From: Azospirillum brasilense
Lineage (GTDB): Bacteria > Pseudomonadota > Alphaproteobacteria > Azospirillales > Azospirillaceae
Direction: 5' to 3'
Assembly: GCF_007827795.1 (NCBI RefSeq)
Contig: NZ_VITI01000019.1
Span: 1 to 64,000 of the forward strand
DNA: 64,000 nucleotides
Part shown: piece after piece, positions 8,136 through 16,804 of the stretch
Position numbering within the stretch: position 1 is the stretch's first letter
Layout: every line of letters begins with the position of its first letter
The notes under the pieces: model-generated
Database searches by the model: none
What the model saw: only the letters and a program-made list of their open reading frames with translations
What the model was told of the DNA's origin: nothing
Program-made: the position numbers and the translations under genes

Positions 8136-8555
8136 ATGCGGCAGGCCGTTACGACGCTGACCACCCGCACCCACGGCCAGGGGCTGGTCGAGATGACCGA
8201 GCCGGTGGCCCGCTGGGTCGCCGCCCAGGGCATGGAGACCGGTCTGCTGACGGTCTTCTGCCGGCACACCTCGGCCTCGCTGGTGATCCAGGAGAACGCC
8301 GACCCGAGCGTGCGCGGCGACCTGGAGCGCTTCTTCAAGCGGCTGGTGCCGGAAGGCCCCGCGCTTTACGACCACATTCTGGAAGGGCCGGACGACATGC
8401 CCGCCCACATCCGCAGCGCGCTGACCACGGTGCAGCTGTCCATCCCCGTGCTGGAGGGGCGAATGGCGCTGGGCACCTGGCAGGGAATCTATCTGTTCGA
8501 GCACCGCCGCCGGCCCCACGAGCGGACCCTGGCGCTGCATCTGCTGGGCGAATGA
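8136..8555 (+). CDS. YjbQ family protein (UPF0047)
   Basis: A 139-residue protein of the YjbQ/UPF0047 family, called secondary thiamine-phosphate synthase because some members rescue thiE mutants. The family hallmarks are present: FCRHTSASLVIQENADP, the His-rich YDHILEGPDDMPAHIRS and GTWQGIYLFEHR. Length is usual. GGAGGG is seven bases before ATG 8136. It is transcribed divergently from the CoxG-like gene across 92 bases. The physiological role is uncertain. Confidence 0.92.
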   Translation: MRQAVTTLTTRTHGQGLVEMTEPVARWVAAQGMETGLLTVFCRHTSASLVIQENADPSVRGDLERFFKRLVPEGPALYDHILEGPDDMPAHIRSALTTVQLSIPVLEGRMALGTWQGIYLFEHRRRPHERTLALHLLGE

Positions 8556-8574
8556 AGGCAAAGCGCCCGCGCGA

Positions 8575-8964
8575 CTACCCCAGCCAGCCCGCGACATGGG
8601 GTTCGAGCCACCGGAACAGGGCGACGGCGGCGACCAGCCAGATTCCGACCATCAGCGCGGCGGCGGCGTGGCTGACCGGTCGGGCGGCCAGCCGGGCGGC
8701 GGTGGCGCGGTGTTCCTCCAGCACCGCCGCCGGGATCAGGCGGATGACCAGCAGGATGCCGAGCGGCACGATCAGCAGGTCGTCCAGATAGCCCAGGACC
8801 GGCACGAAATCGGGGATCAGATCAATGGGGCTGAGCGCGTAGGCCGCCACCGCGGCGGCGGCCACGCGGGCGTACCACGGCGTCCGCGGGTCGCGCGCCG
8901 CCAGATAGAGCGCGATCACGTCGCGCTTGATCCGCCGCGCCCAGCCCTTCGCCGCCGCCAGCAT
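8575..8964 (-). CDS. YkvA family membrane protein (DUF1232)
   Basis: A 129-residue protein with the DUF1232 core: AYALSPIDLIPDFVPVLGYLDDLLIVPLG, where the DLIPD and LGYLDD motifs are diagnostic. About three membrane segments follow. Its start lies nine bases after the stop of the transglycosylase gene, so the two are probably co-transcribed. The family's function is unknown. Confidence 0.9.
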   Translation of the reverse strand: MLAAAKGWARRIKRDVIALYLAARDPRTPWYARVAAAAVAAYALSPIDLIPDFVPVLGYLDDLLIVPLGILLVIRLIPAAVLEEHRATAARLAARPVSHAAAALMVGIWLVAAVALFRWLEPHVAGWLG

Positions 8965-8973
8965 CGCGGGCGG

Positions 8974-10281
8974 TCAGCCCGCCGCCGGGATGGGGGCCGC
9001 GCTCTGGCGCAGCCGCTCCAGCAGGGACTTGGTGGCGAAGCCGTCCGGCACGGCGCCGATCGACTGCTGGAAGCGGCGCACGGCGTTGCGGGTGTTGGCG
9101 CCGACGATGCCGTCCGCCGTTCCCGGCTCCATGCCCAGCGAGGCCAGCCGCTCCTGAAGCTCGATCCGCTCGTCGCGGCTCAGCGCCGGCTCGTGGCGCG
9201 GCCAGCTTCCCTGGACGCCGGCTCGGCCGGCCAGACGGTCGGACAGCAGCGCCACCGCCAGCGCGTAGCTGGTGGAGGGGTTGTACTTCATGATCGCCCG
9301 GAAATTCTCCCGGACCAGGAAGGCCGGCCCCTGCGCCCCGGCGAGCATCAGGACGGCGGCCCGCTCCTCCTCGCCGCCAAGATCGCCGCCGTTGACCGGA
9401 CGCACGCCGAGGCGGCGCCATTCGGACACCGGCTTGGCGATGTTGTATTCGGCCTGCTCGTAGGGGAAGCCGGCGGGCAGGGTGACCTCCTCGCCCCAGC
9501 GCTCCCCGGTGCGCCAGCCGTTGGCCTGCACGAACTTGGCGGTGGAGGCGAAGACGTCGGGCAGGCTGCCCCAGATGTCGCGCCGCCCGTCGCCGTCCTC
9601 GTCGGTGGCGTGCTTCAGGAAGATGGTCGGCATGAACTGGGTCTGGCCCATGGCGCCGGCCCAGGAGCCGCTCATCCGCTCCGGCGGGATGTCGCCGCTG
9701 TCGAGGATGCGCAGCGCGGCCAGCAGCTCCGTCCGGAAATAGCTGGCGCGGCGGCCTTCGTAGGCCAGCGTGGTCAGCGCATCGACGACGGAAAAGCCGC
9801 CGGTGAAGTTGCCGAAATCGGTCTCCACGCCCCAGAAGGCCACCAGGATTTCCGCCGGGACGCCGGAGCGCTGGCTGACGCGGCGCAGCAGCGCGCCGTT
9901 GTCCTGGATGCGCTGGCGCCCGGCCTGGACGCGGCGGTCGTTGACCGCGCTGTCCAGATACTGCCAGGGCTGGCGGTTGAACTCCGGCTGGGAGGAATCC
10001 AGTTCGACCACCCGGTCCGACAGCTTCACGTTGGCGAAGGCGCGGTCGAAGGTCTGGGCGCGGATGCCCTGGCCGAGCGCCTCGGCGCGCAGGGACTTCA
10101 GCCAGTCGGCGAAGCTGACGGCGGGCTGGACCGGCGCCACGCTGGCCGGGGCGGCGGCGGACGCCTTCGCGGTTCCGGACGTGGTGGTGGCCGACACGGG
10201 CGGGGCGCCCGTCGTCTGGCAACCGGCCAGGATCGTGGTGGCGAGCAGGAGGCGGACGGGAAGGGACAGCAGGGGGCGCAT
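8974..10281 (-). CDS. Lytic murein transglycosylase, MltB type
   Basis: A 435-residue envelope lipoprotein. The signal ends in TTILAGC (lipid Cys at 21), followed by a low-complexity Ala/Thr linker to about residue 55. The SLT_2/GH103 domain runs from about 55 to 360, with the catalytic Glu in FWGVETDFG (E153) and the substrate motif GSWAGAMGQTQFMP. A C-terminal peptidoglycan-binding domain (about 370-430; LQERLASLGMEPGTADGIVG, then TRNAVRRFQQ) anchors it to the wall. It cleaves glycan strands to 1,6-anhydro-MurNAc products. YkvA follows directly. Confidence 0.93.
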   Translation of the reverse strand: MRPLLSLPVRLLLATTILAGCQTTGAPPVSATTTSGTAKASAAAPASVAPVQPAVSFADWLKSLRAEALGQGIRAQTFDRAFANVKLSDRVVELDSSQPEFNRQPWQYLDSAVNDRRVQAGRQRIQDNGALLRRVSQRSGVPAEILVAFWGVETDFGNFTGGFSVVDALTTLAYEGRRASYFRTELLAALRILDSGDIPPERMSGSWAGAMGQTQFMPTIFLKHATDEDGDGRRDIWGSLPDVFASTAKFVQANGWRTGERWGEEVTLPAGFPYEQAEYNIAKPVSEWRRLGVRPVNGGDLGGEEERAAVLMLAGAQGPAFLVRENFRAIMKYNPSTSYALAVALLSDRLAGRAGVQGSWPRHEPALSRDERIELQERLASLGMEPGTADGIVGANTRNAVRRFQQSIGAVPDGFATKSLLERLRQSAAPIPAAG

Positions 10282-10686
10282 GCGCTCTCGTGACCATCAG
10301 GGAAAAGCTGTGCGGGAGCCTAGGACGGACGGCTCTTTCACTCAACGGACAAGTTCCGGTGCCGGAAGCAACGCTCATCCGCCACGCGCGGGGGACGCGG
10401 GCAAGAATCGACACGGATTGCACGGATCAAACCGGATTTCACGGAGTCATTCGGCTCGACCAGCGGTGTGCTTGCGGGTTTTCAGAAATCCGTGAAATCC
10501 GTGAAATCCGTGAAATCCGTGTCGAATTTTGTCATCCGACGGATTGACGCGGCGCTCGGACAGCCTTGGTTTAACCATGAACAAAACTTGAACAAACGGG
10601 ATGAAATCCCCATATCCAGGGCATTCCGAAACCAGAGAAGAGACGTTCGCGGCCCGCCCCCCGGCGCGCCGCCGAGAGGGCTTTCC
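10282..10686. other. Intergenic region with nested inverted and tandem repeats
   Basis: No gene is supported in these 405 bases. The middle holds the repeat described at 10408-10527. The right part is the leader of the gene at 10687. Confidence 0.6.
10408..10527. repeat. GAAATCCGT tandem repeat with inverted partner arm
   Basis: Four perfect 9-bp copies of GAAATCCGT occupy 10485-10520. Upstream, around 10408-10450, the same words occur in reverse complement (ACACGGATT, CACGGAT, GGATTTCACGGA), so the two halves can pair as a long imperfect hairpin: AATCGACACGGATT on the left pairs with AATCCGTGTCGAATT-type sequence on the right. Similar 'atccgtgaaatccgtgtc' words are known from memory as intergenic repeats in many proteobacteria. 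Confidence 0.75.
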
Positions 10687-11037
10687 ATGCCGTATTTTCC
10701 GACCATCGAACTCACTCCGCAGGTGTCCCTGCTGCTGGCGCGGGGGGCTCTGCGCCTGAATCCCGGCCAGTGGGTGCGGGGGCCAAAGGGGCATGGCCGC
10801 TACCTGCGCACCGACCCGCGGACCGGCACCACCTATGTGAGCTGGCTGCGCCCCGGCGACGATTGGGAAGCCGCGTCGCAGCGCTTCAGCCGAGCCTGCC
10901 GGAAGGGCTTCATCGGGCGCTATCGCGGCGGCTACGAGGCGGAGAAGGCGCGCCGGGAGATGGCCCGCCTGATCGCCGACGCCGACCGCTCTGAAGGCGT
11001 TCCAATGCGGGACGAGCGGCAGCCGACGCTGTTCTAA
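10687..11037 (+). CDS. Conserved hypothetical protein
   Basis: A 116-residue basic protein. GAGAGGG precedes ATG 10687 with seven bases of spacing, which selects this start over upstream frame extension through the repeat region. It has many Arg and aromatic residues (GRYLRTDPRTGTTYVSWLRPGDDW, FIGRYRGGYEAEKARREMARLI) and no membrane segment. I do not recognise a family. It is followed after 19 bases by the DUF72 gene and may share a transcript with it. Confidence 0.65.
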   Translation: MPYFPTIELTPQVSLLLARGALRLNPGQWVRGPKGHGRYLRTDPRTGTTYVSWLRPGDDWEAASQRFSRACRKGFIGRYRGGYEAEKARREMARLIADADRSEGVPMRDERQPTLF

Positions 11038-11056
11038 GGCGGGAACGCACGCGCCC

Positions 11057-11842
11057 ATGGAGAGCAGAGGCTTGGCCGAAGGGACCATCAACGCCATCCG
11101 CATCGGCTGCGCCGGCTGGAGCATTCCGAAACCCTCCGCCCCGGCCTTCCCGGCGGAGGGCACGCATCTGGAGCGCTACGCCCGCGTCTTCCCGATGGTG
11201 GAGGTCAACAGCCGCTTCTACCGTCCGCACAAGCCGGAGACCTGGGAGCGCTGGGCGGCCTCGGCGCCGCCGGACTTCCGCTTCGCGGTCAAGCTGCCGC
11301 GCGCCATCACGCACGAGCAGCGGCTGAAGGACTGTGCCGCCCTGCTGGAGCATTACCTGTACGAGGTCGGGCATCTCGGCGACCGGCTTGGGCCGCTGCT
11401 GGTGCAGTTGCCGCCGACGCTGCGCTTCGAGCCGGCGGTGGCCGGCCCCTTCTTCGCGGCCCTGCGCGAGCGGTTCGCCGGCCTCGTCGTCTGCGAACCG
11501 CGCCACCCGAGCTGGTTCGCGGCGGAGCCGGACCGCCTGCTGGTCGACCACGCCGTGGCCCGTGCCGCCGCCGACCCGGCCCCGGTGCCCGCGGCGGAGG
11601 AGCCGGCGGGCTGGGACGGCTTCCGTTACTGGCGCCTGCACGGATCGCCGGTGATGTACCGCAGCGCCTACCCGCTGGACGTCCTGGACCGACTGGCCCG
11701 GCGCTTCCGGGACGAGGCGCGGGAGCGTCCGGTCTGGTGCGTCTTCGACAACACCGCCGACTTCCACGCGGTGGATGACGCGCTGACGCTGATGAGCCGT
11801 TTGGATGCCTCCACAGGTCAGAGAGACAAGCCCGGCGGCTGA
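11057..11842 (+). CDS. DUF72 (YecE-like) family protein
   Basis: A 261-residue TIM-barrel-like DUF72 protein. Typical features are RIGCAGWSIPK at the N terminus, VEVNSRFYRPHKPETWERWA, FRFAVKLPRAITHEQRL and the C-terminal YWRLHGSP and VFDNTADFHAV. The biochemical role of the family is unsettled; a link to nucleic acid or metal chemistry has been suggested for relatives. Confidence 0.9.
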   Translation: MESRGLAEGTINAIRIGCAGWSIPKPSAPAFPAEGTHLERYARVFPMVEVNSRFYRPHKPETWERWAASAPPDFRFAVKLPRAITHEQRLKDCAALLEHYLYEVGHLGDRLGPLLVQLPPTLRFEPAVAGPFFAALRERFAGLVVCEPRHPSWFAAEPDRLLVDHAVARAAADPAPVPAAEEPAGWDGFRYWRLHGSPVMYRSAYPLDVLDRLARRFRDEARERPVWCVFDNTADFHAVDDALTLMSRLDASTGQRDKPGG

Positions 11843-11886
11843 CCGCTATCGTTGCGCGAACGCAAGCGCAGCCGGGGCGGTCGGGT

Positions 11887-14541
11887 ATGGACGTCATTCT
11901 TCTGGTGCTGATCGGGGCCATCGTCGCCCACCGGTTCAACCGCCGGCTGACGGCGCAGGAGCGCGAGATCGTTCGGCTCCGGCTGGCGCTGGAGCGGTGG
12001 CAGGGGCCGGCGGCGACCGACGCCGCGCCGGTCGATGCTCCCGCCACGGACACCGCCGTCATGGTGGAGGCTCCGCCGGAGCCGCCGCCGATCCGCCCGC
12101 CGCCGGAGCCCACTCCACCCCCGCTGTCGGTGTGGAGCCGGCTGGAGGACGCGCTGGCCGGGCGCTGGCTGATCTGGCTGGGCGGGGCCACGGTCGCCCT
12201 GGCGGCGGCCTTTTTCATCAAGATGTCGGTCGAGCAGGGCTGGCTCGGCCCCGGCGTGCGCGTCACGCTCGGCCTGCTCTCCGCCGCGGCGCTGATGGTC
12301 GGCGGCGAATGGCTGCGGCAGCGCGGCGGAGGGGCGGAGCCGGGTGGGCGCGATCCGGTGCCCCCGGCTCTGACCGCGGCCGGCCTATTCACTGGCTTCG
12401 CCAGTGTCTATGGCGGCTATGTGCTCTACGACCTGTTCGCCCCGCCGGTCGCCTTCGCGCTGCTCGGCGGGCTGGCGGCGCTGGGCATGGCGCTGTCGCT
12501 GCTTCAAGGACCCTACATCGCGGCGCTGGGGCTGCTCGGCGGCTTCGCGACGCCGCTGCTGGTTTCGTCCATCGGGGGATCGGCCTGGGGGCTGTTCGCC
12601 TATCTTCTGGCCCTGTCGGGCGCCGGCATGACGGTGGTGCTGTGGCGCGGCTGGCGCTGGCTGGGGCTGGGCACGCTGATCGGGGCGGCGGGCTGGGTGC
12701 CGGTCTGGTACGTCGGCGGCTGGAACCCCGGCGACGCCCTGCCGGTGGGGATCTACCTGCTGCTGACCGCCGGGCTGTTCCTGATGCCGGCCCTGCTGGC
12801 CGGGCCGGTCGAGGCGCTGCCCCGCACCACCCTGTTCGACATGCTGCGCTGGACGGGGCGCCCGCGCGCCGACCGTCTGGCCGTCGCGGCGGTGGCGGTG
12901 CTGGGGCTGCTGATGGCGATGCTCGTCACCGTGGACGGGCACCGCACCGGATCGCTGGTGATGCTCGCCCTGTTCGGGCTGCTCTCCATTGCGGCGGGCC
13001 GGCGGATCGAGCGGATCGCCGGCGTCGCCTGGATCGGCGCGCTGGCCGTGCTGTTCGCCTTCTCCGGCTGGACGGTGCCGCGCTGGCCGTTGCCGCCGCC
13101 CGCCGTCACCGCCGACGGGCATCCCATCGTCCCATCGCCCGGTTCGGGGTTGCCGTTCCAGTCCGGGCGGTTCCTGTGGGCGGTGGCCGGCTTCGCCCTG
13201 CTCTACGGGATGTGCGGTTTCATCGCCCTGTGGCGGTCGACGCGGGCGGCGCTGTGGTCGTCGCTGGCGGCCTGGATGCCGGTGGTCCTCCTGGCGCTCG
13301 CCTATTGGCGGCTGGACCCGCCGCAGGCCGACACGCTGTGGCCGGTGGCCAGTCTGGCGCTGGCGGCGCTGCTGGTCGCCGGAACCGGCCCGCTGGCCCG
13401 CCACCGCCACCAGCCGGGCGTCAGTCTCGGGCTGGCCGCCTTCGCCGCCGGGGCCGCCGGGGCGCTCAGCCTCGGCGCCGTCATGATGCTGCGCGAGGCG
13501 TGGCTGACCGTGGCGCTGGCCGCCCAGGTGCCGGTGCTGGCGTGGTTGGAGCGGCGCATGGGGCTGCGCTCGCTGCGCGCGGTGATCCTGATGGTGGCGG
13601 GCGCCGTCCTGGTCCGGCTGGCGCTGAACCCGTCCGTGTTGGAATATGGAGAGGACGGGCTCGGCTGGATCGTCTACGGCTACGGCCTGCCGGCGGCGGG
13701 ATTCTTCCTGGCCGCCCATTGGTTGCGCTCCGCGCCGGACGGCAGGGGAGATGGCAAGGGTGATGACGGCGTGGTGGCACTGCTGGAGGCCGGTGGGCTG
13801 GCCTTCGTCACGCTGCTGCTGTCGCTCGGCATCCAGGCGCTGACCCGTGGCACGCTGGACGAGCCGCCCGACACGCTGCGCGAGGTGGCGCTGCACACGC
13901 TGGTCTGGCTGGCGCTGGCCCTGCTGCTGGCGACAGGGCGGCGCTGGCGGGCGCGGCCCGTGGCGGTGTGGGGACGGCGCATCCTGGCCGGGCTGGCGGC
14001 GCTCCAGGCGGCGGCGCTGCATCTGGTCGTCCTGAACCCGCTGTGGAGTGGCGAGGCGGTGGGCTCCTGGCCGTTGGCGAACACGCTGCTGCTCGCCTAT
14101 GGGCTTCCGGCCATGCTCGGGCTGCTGTTCCTGTGGGTGGAGCCGCTGCCGGCCCGCCTGCGCCCCTGGGCGGCGCTGCTGCCGCTGGCGCTGCTCGGCA
14201 TGAATCTGGCGCTGGAGATCCGCCACGCCTTCCAGGGGCCGGTCCTCTCCGGGCCGGAGCTGCCGGACGCCGAATGGTACGGCTACTCCGTCGGTTTCCT
14301 GGTGGCGGCGGTGCTGATGCTGGTGGCCGCCCTGCGGTACCGGCTGGGCTGGCTGCGCCACGCCGCGATGGCGCTGATACTGGCGGTGGTCGCCAAGGTC
14401 TTCCTCAGCGACATGGCCGAGCTGGGCGGGCTGTACCGCGTCGCCTCCTTCCTCGGGCTCGGGCTGAGCCTGATCGGCGTCGGCTACCTCTACCGCCGGC
14501 TCCAGGGCACCGCGCCGCAGGGAGGGCAAACAATCGCCTGA
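11887..14541 (+). CDS. Large DUF2339 multi-spanning membrane protein
   Basis: An 884-residue integral membrane protein. A short N-terminal membrane segment and charged coiled coil (QEREIVRLRLALERW) lead into a Pro-rich linker (about 55-80), then RLEDALAGRWLIWLGGATVALAAAFFIK, the diagnostic DUF2339 opening. More than twenty hydrophobic helices follow to the C terminus (YRVASFLGLGLSLIGVGYLYRR). Function of the family is unknown, though envelope roles are assumed. The length is usual for the family. A weak ribosome site makes the exact start a little uncertain. Confidence 0.9.
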   Translation: MDVILLVLIGAIVAHRFNRRLTAQEREIVRLRLALERWQGPAATDAAPVDAPATDTAVMVEAPPEPPPIRPPPEPTPPPLSVWSRLEDALAGRWLIWLGGATVALAAAFFIKMSVEQGWLGPGVRVTLGLLSAAALMVGGEWLRQRGGGAEPGGRDPVPPALTAAGLFTGFASVYGGYVLYDLFAPPVAFALLGGLAALGMALSLLQGPYIAALGLLGGFATPLLVSSIGGSAWGLFAYLLALSGAGMTVVLWRGWRWLGLGTLIGAAGWVPVWYVGGWNPGDALPVGIYLLLTAGLFLMPALLAGPVEALPRTTLFDMLRWTGRPRADRLAVAAVAVLGLLMAMLVTVDGHRTGSLVMLALFGLLSIAAGRRIERIAGVAWIGALAVLFAFSGWTVPRWPLPPPAVTADGHPIVPSPGSGLPFQSGRFLWAVAGFALLYGMCGFIALWRSTRAALWSSLAAWMPVVLLALAYWRLDPPQADTLWPVASLALAALLVAGTGPLARHRHQPGVSLGLAAFAAGAAGALSLGAVMMLREAWLTVALAAQVPVLAWLERRMGLRSLRAVILMVAGAVLVRLALNPSVLEYGEDGLGWIVYGYGLPAAGFFLAAHWLRSAPDGRGDGKGDDGVVALLEAGGLAFVTLLLSLGIQALTRGTLDEPPDTLREVALHTLVWLALALLLATGRRWRARPVAVWGRRILAGLAALQAAALHLVVLNPLWSGEAVGSWPLANTLLLAYGLPAMLGLLFLWVEPLPARLRPWAALLPLALLGMNLALEIRHAFQGPVLSGPELPDAEWYGYSVGFLVAAVLMLVAALRYRLGWLRHAAMALILAVVAKVFLSDMAELGGLYRVASFLGLGLSLIGVGYLYRRLQGTAPQGGQTIA

Positions 14542-14628
14542 GCGAACGGTTGGGTTGACAGCCGCCCCCCTCTCGCGCTCCGATGATGGCAACGAACGCA
14601 TAAAACAACGATCGGGAGGACCGCGCCC

Positions 14629-15936
14629 ATGACCAGCCCCATCGCCCATCCCATCCTGCCCGACGGCGACAGCGGCTTCACGGTGGAGGCCGCGTCGATG
14701 AAGTTCGGCCGCGGCATGCTGGCGGAGGCGGGGAACGACGCCAAGGCAATGGGCATGCGCCGGGTGGCCCTGTTCACCGACCCCCATGTGGCCGGCATCG
14801 CGCCTTTCGCGGCGGCGCTGGAGTCGCTGAAGGCGGTCGGGCTGGACGTCGCCGTCTTCGACCGATGCGCGGTGGAGCCGACCAGCGCGTCCTTTCTGGA
14901 GGCGGCGGACTTCGCCCGCGACGGCAAATTCGACGGCTACGTCTCTGTCGGCGGCGGGTCGGTGATCGACACGGCCAAGGCGGCGAACCTCTACGCCACC
15001 CACCCGGCGGACTTCCTCGCCTACGTCAACAAGCCGCTGGGCGAGGGGCGCCCGGTGCCCGGCCCGGTCAAGCCGCACATCGCCTGCCCGACGACCTGCG
15101 GCACCGGCAGCGAGACGACCGGCGTCGCCATCTTCGACCATGTGGAGATGCGGGTGAAGACGGGCATCTCCTCCCGCTACCTGCGGCCGAATCTGGCGCT
15201 GGTCGACCCGGCGACCATCGACAGCCTGCCGCCGGGCGTCATCGCCTCCACCGGCTTCGACGTGCTGACCCACGCCATCGAGAGCCACACCGCGCGCTCC
15301 TACCGCTCCCGCCCGAAGCCCGACGCGGCCAACCCGCGCCCGCCCTACCAGGGCGCCAACCCCTGGTCGGACATCGGCAGCCTCCAGGCGATCCGGCTCG
15401 GCGGGCAGTATCTGGAGCGCGCCGTCAACGACCCGGCGGACGAGGAGGCGCGCGACGCCCTGATGTTCGCGGCGACTCTGGCCGGTCTGGCCTTCGGCAA
15501 CGCGGGCGTCCACATCCCGCACGCCATGTCCTACTCCGTCGCCGGGATGAACCACAGCTTCACGGCGCTCGGCTACGAGAAGGCCAACCCGATGGTGCCG
15601 CACGGCATCTCGGTGGTGCTGAACGCCCCGGCCGCCTTCCGCTTCACCGGCTCCGCGGAACCCGAGCGCCATCTGCGCGCCGCCGAGGCGCTGGGGGCGG
15701 AGGTCCGCGACGTGTCCCCGGCGGACGGCGGCGCCATTCTGGCCGCCCGGCTGATCGCCATGATGCGGGCCACCCATCTGCCCAACGGCCTGTCGGCGCT
15801 GGGCTACGGCGCGGCGGACATCCCGGATCTGGTGCGCGGCGCGATGGCGCAGCAACGGCTGCTGACCATCGCGCCCCGCCCGGTGACGGAGGAGGACCTG
15901 CGTGGGCTCTACGCCGACGCCATGACCTACTGGTGA
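14629..15936 (+). CDS. Iron-containing alcohol dehydrogenase (hydroxyacid-oxoacid transhydrogenase-like)
   Basis: A 435-residue group III alcohol dehydrogenase. The nucleotide loop is GGGSVIDTAKA, and the CPTTCGTGSETT segment follows. Metal ligands are expected from the DVLTHAIES region and the His residues of AGVHIPHAMSYSVAGMNH and MVPHGISV. The extended N terminus (FTVEAASMKFGRGM) and the insert with RSYRSRPKPDAA resemble the ADHFE1/HOT branch, which couples 4-hydroxybutyrate oxidation to 2-oxoglutarate reduction, so that activity is plausible. GGGAGGA precedes ATG 14629. Confidence 0.88.
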   Translation: MTSPIAHPILPDGDSGFTVEAASMKFGRGMLAEAGNDAKAMGMRRVALFTDPHVAGIAPFAAALESLKAVGLDVAVFDRCAVEPTSASFLEAADFARDGKFDGYVSVGGGSVIDTAKAANLYATHPADFLAYVNKPLGEGRPVPGPVKPHIACPTTCGTGSETTGVAIFDHVEMRVKTGISSRYLRPNLALVDPATIDSLPPGVIASTGFDVLTHAIESHTARSYRSRPKPDAANPRPPYQGANPWSDIGSLQAIRLGGQYLERAVNDPADEEARDALMFAATLAGLAFGNAGVHIPHAMSYSVAGMNHSFTALGYEKANPMVPHGISVVLNAPAAFRFTGSAEPERHLRAAEALGAEVRDVSPADGGAILAARLIAMMRATHLPNGLSALGYGAADIPDLVRGAMAQQRLLTIAPRPVTEEDLRGLYADAMTYW

Positions 15937-15944
15937 GCGCAACG

Positions 15945-15981
15945 GTGGGAAACCCCTTCCTCGTGGGAAGGGGTTTCCCAC
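15945..15981. terminator. Bidirectional hairpin terminator
   Basis: A perfect 16-bp stem (GTGGGAAACCCCTTCC with its complement) with a 5-base loop lies between the convergent alcohol dehydrogenase and collar-protein genes, eight bases after one stop and seven after the other. AAACCCC/GGGGTTT within the stem gives short U runs in both directions. Confidence 0.8.
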
Positions 15982-15988
15982 GCCGGTG

Positions 15989-16756
15989 TCACGGGCGGTT
16001 CGGGTAGAGGCCGACGGTCGCGATGCAGACGGTCTGTCCGATCGCCGGGGACTGGGTGGAGACCTTCTGGGTGGCGCCGGCCGACGCGGGGGCGACCGCC
16101 ACGGTGCCGCCGGTGATGCCGGTGTTGGGAACCGTGACGGTGCCGCTGGCCGTGCCGGCGACCTTGGCGCCCGTGCCCGGGCCGGTGGTGTTGTACGGTC
16201 CCTTCAGGGTGACGCCGGCGCCGCCGTCGTCGAGCGAGGCCTCACCGAGATAGACGGTGCCCGAGGTTGGGGCCGACACCGGGGTGCCGCCGTTGGTGAC
16301 GGGAAGGCTGACGGTGCCGGTGAAGGGAACGGTGGTCGAACCGCCCGACCCGCCGCCGGTGCCGGTGAAGGTGGCGGTGTGGGTGTGCGGCTGCAGCGGC
16401 ACCTGCGCCGCCGACAGCAGAAGCTCCTGCTGGCCGACCTTGGCGCCGAGGGCGATGTTCGCCAGGCCGGGGCCGGTGCCGGACCCGATGGCCGTGCGAC
16501 CGCGCAGGTCGGGGATGCCGAAGAGATCCGCGTTGTTGCCGCCGTAGCGGTAGCCGATCAGGGCGAACAACGCCTGGTTCTCGCGGACCGCCAGCGTGCG
16601 GCCGTCGGCCACGACATAGCCCTGCGGGCACCAGTCGAACGAGTAGGTGCAGATGGTGCCGATGTTGGGCTCCACGTTGCAGGCGGCGGCGGGGGTGCTG
16701 AACAGAGCCAGGCCGCTGGTCATCGCAAAGGCGGCGGAGAGGAGAATCTTGCGCAT
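15989..16756 (-). CDS. Secreted phage tail-collar domain protein, copy 1
   Basis: A 255-residue protein with a Sec signal peptide (MRKILLSAAFAMTSGLALFSTPAAA, cleaved before C26). Residues about 35-95 form a Tail_Collar domain (WCPQGYVVADGRTLAV...ALFALIGYRYGG...FGIPDLRGRTAIGSGTGPGL), as in phage tail fibres and so-called microcystin-dependent proteins. The rest is Gly/Thr/Val-rich beta sequence with a His patch (QPHTHTATF) and ends in a Cys-containing QTVCIATVGLYPNRP. Four Cys could form disulfides, fitting export. GAGGA precedes ATG 16756. It is a near copy of the next gene (proteins about 90% identical by eye), and no phage genes are nearby. The role is unknown; a surface or cell-contact function is inferred. 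Confidence 0.85.
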   Translation of the reverse strand: MRKILLSAAFAMTSGLALFSTPAAACNVEPNIGTICTYSFDWCPQGYVVADGRTLAVRENQALFALIGYRYGGNNADLFGIPDLRGRTAIGSGTGPGLANIALGAKVGQQELLLSAAQVPLQPHTHTATFTGTGGGSGGSTTVPFTGTVSLPVTNGGTPVSAPTSGTVYLGEASLDDGGAGVTLKGPYNTTGPGTGAKVAGTASGTVTVPNTGITGGTVAVAPASAGATQKVSTQSPAIGQTVCIATVGLYPNRP

Positions 16757-16804
16757 GGTGGGTCCTCGGCGTTGGGAGGGTTCGGATTCCGGGTCCGCGA
16801 TCCG

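Noticed and set aside
10485..10520. CRISPR array
   Set aside because: The repeats are 9 bp and directly adjacent without spacers.
14555..14587. Sigma-70 promoter (TTGACA) before the alcohol dehydrogenase
   Set aside because: TTGACA is present but no -10 hexamer lies at 16-18 bases.
12385..15981. Minus-strand open frame of 1198 codons across the DUF2339 and dehydrogenase genes
   Set aside because: Gln/Arg/His-rich composition and lack of domains; the plus-strand genes are clearly real.
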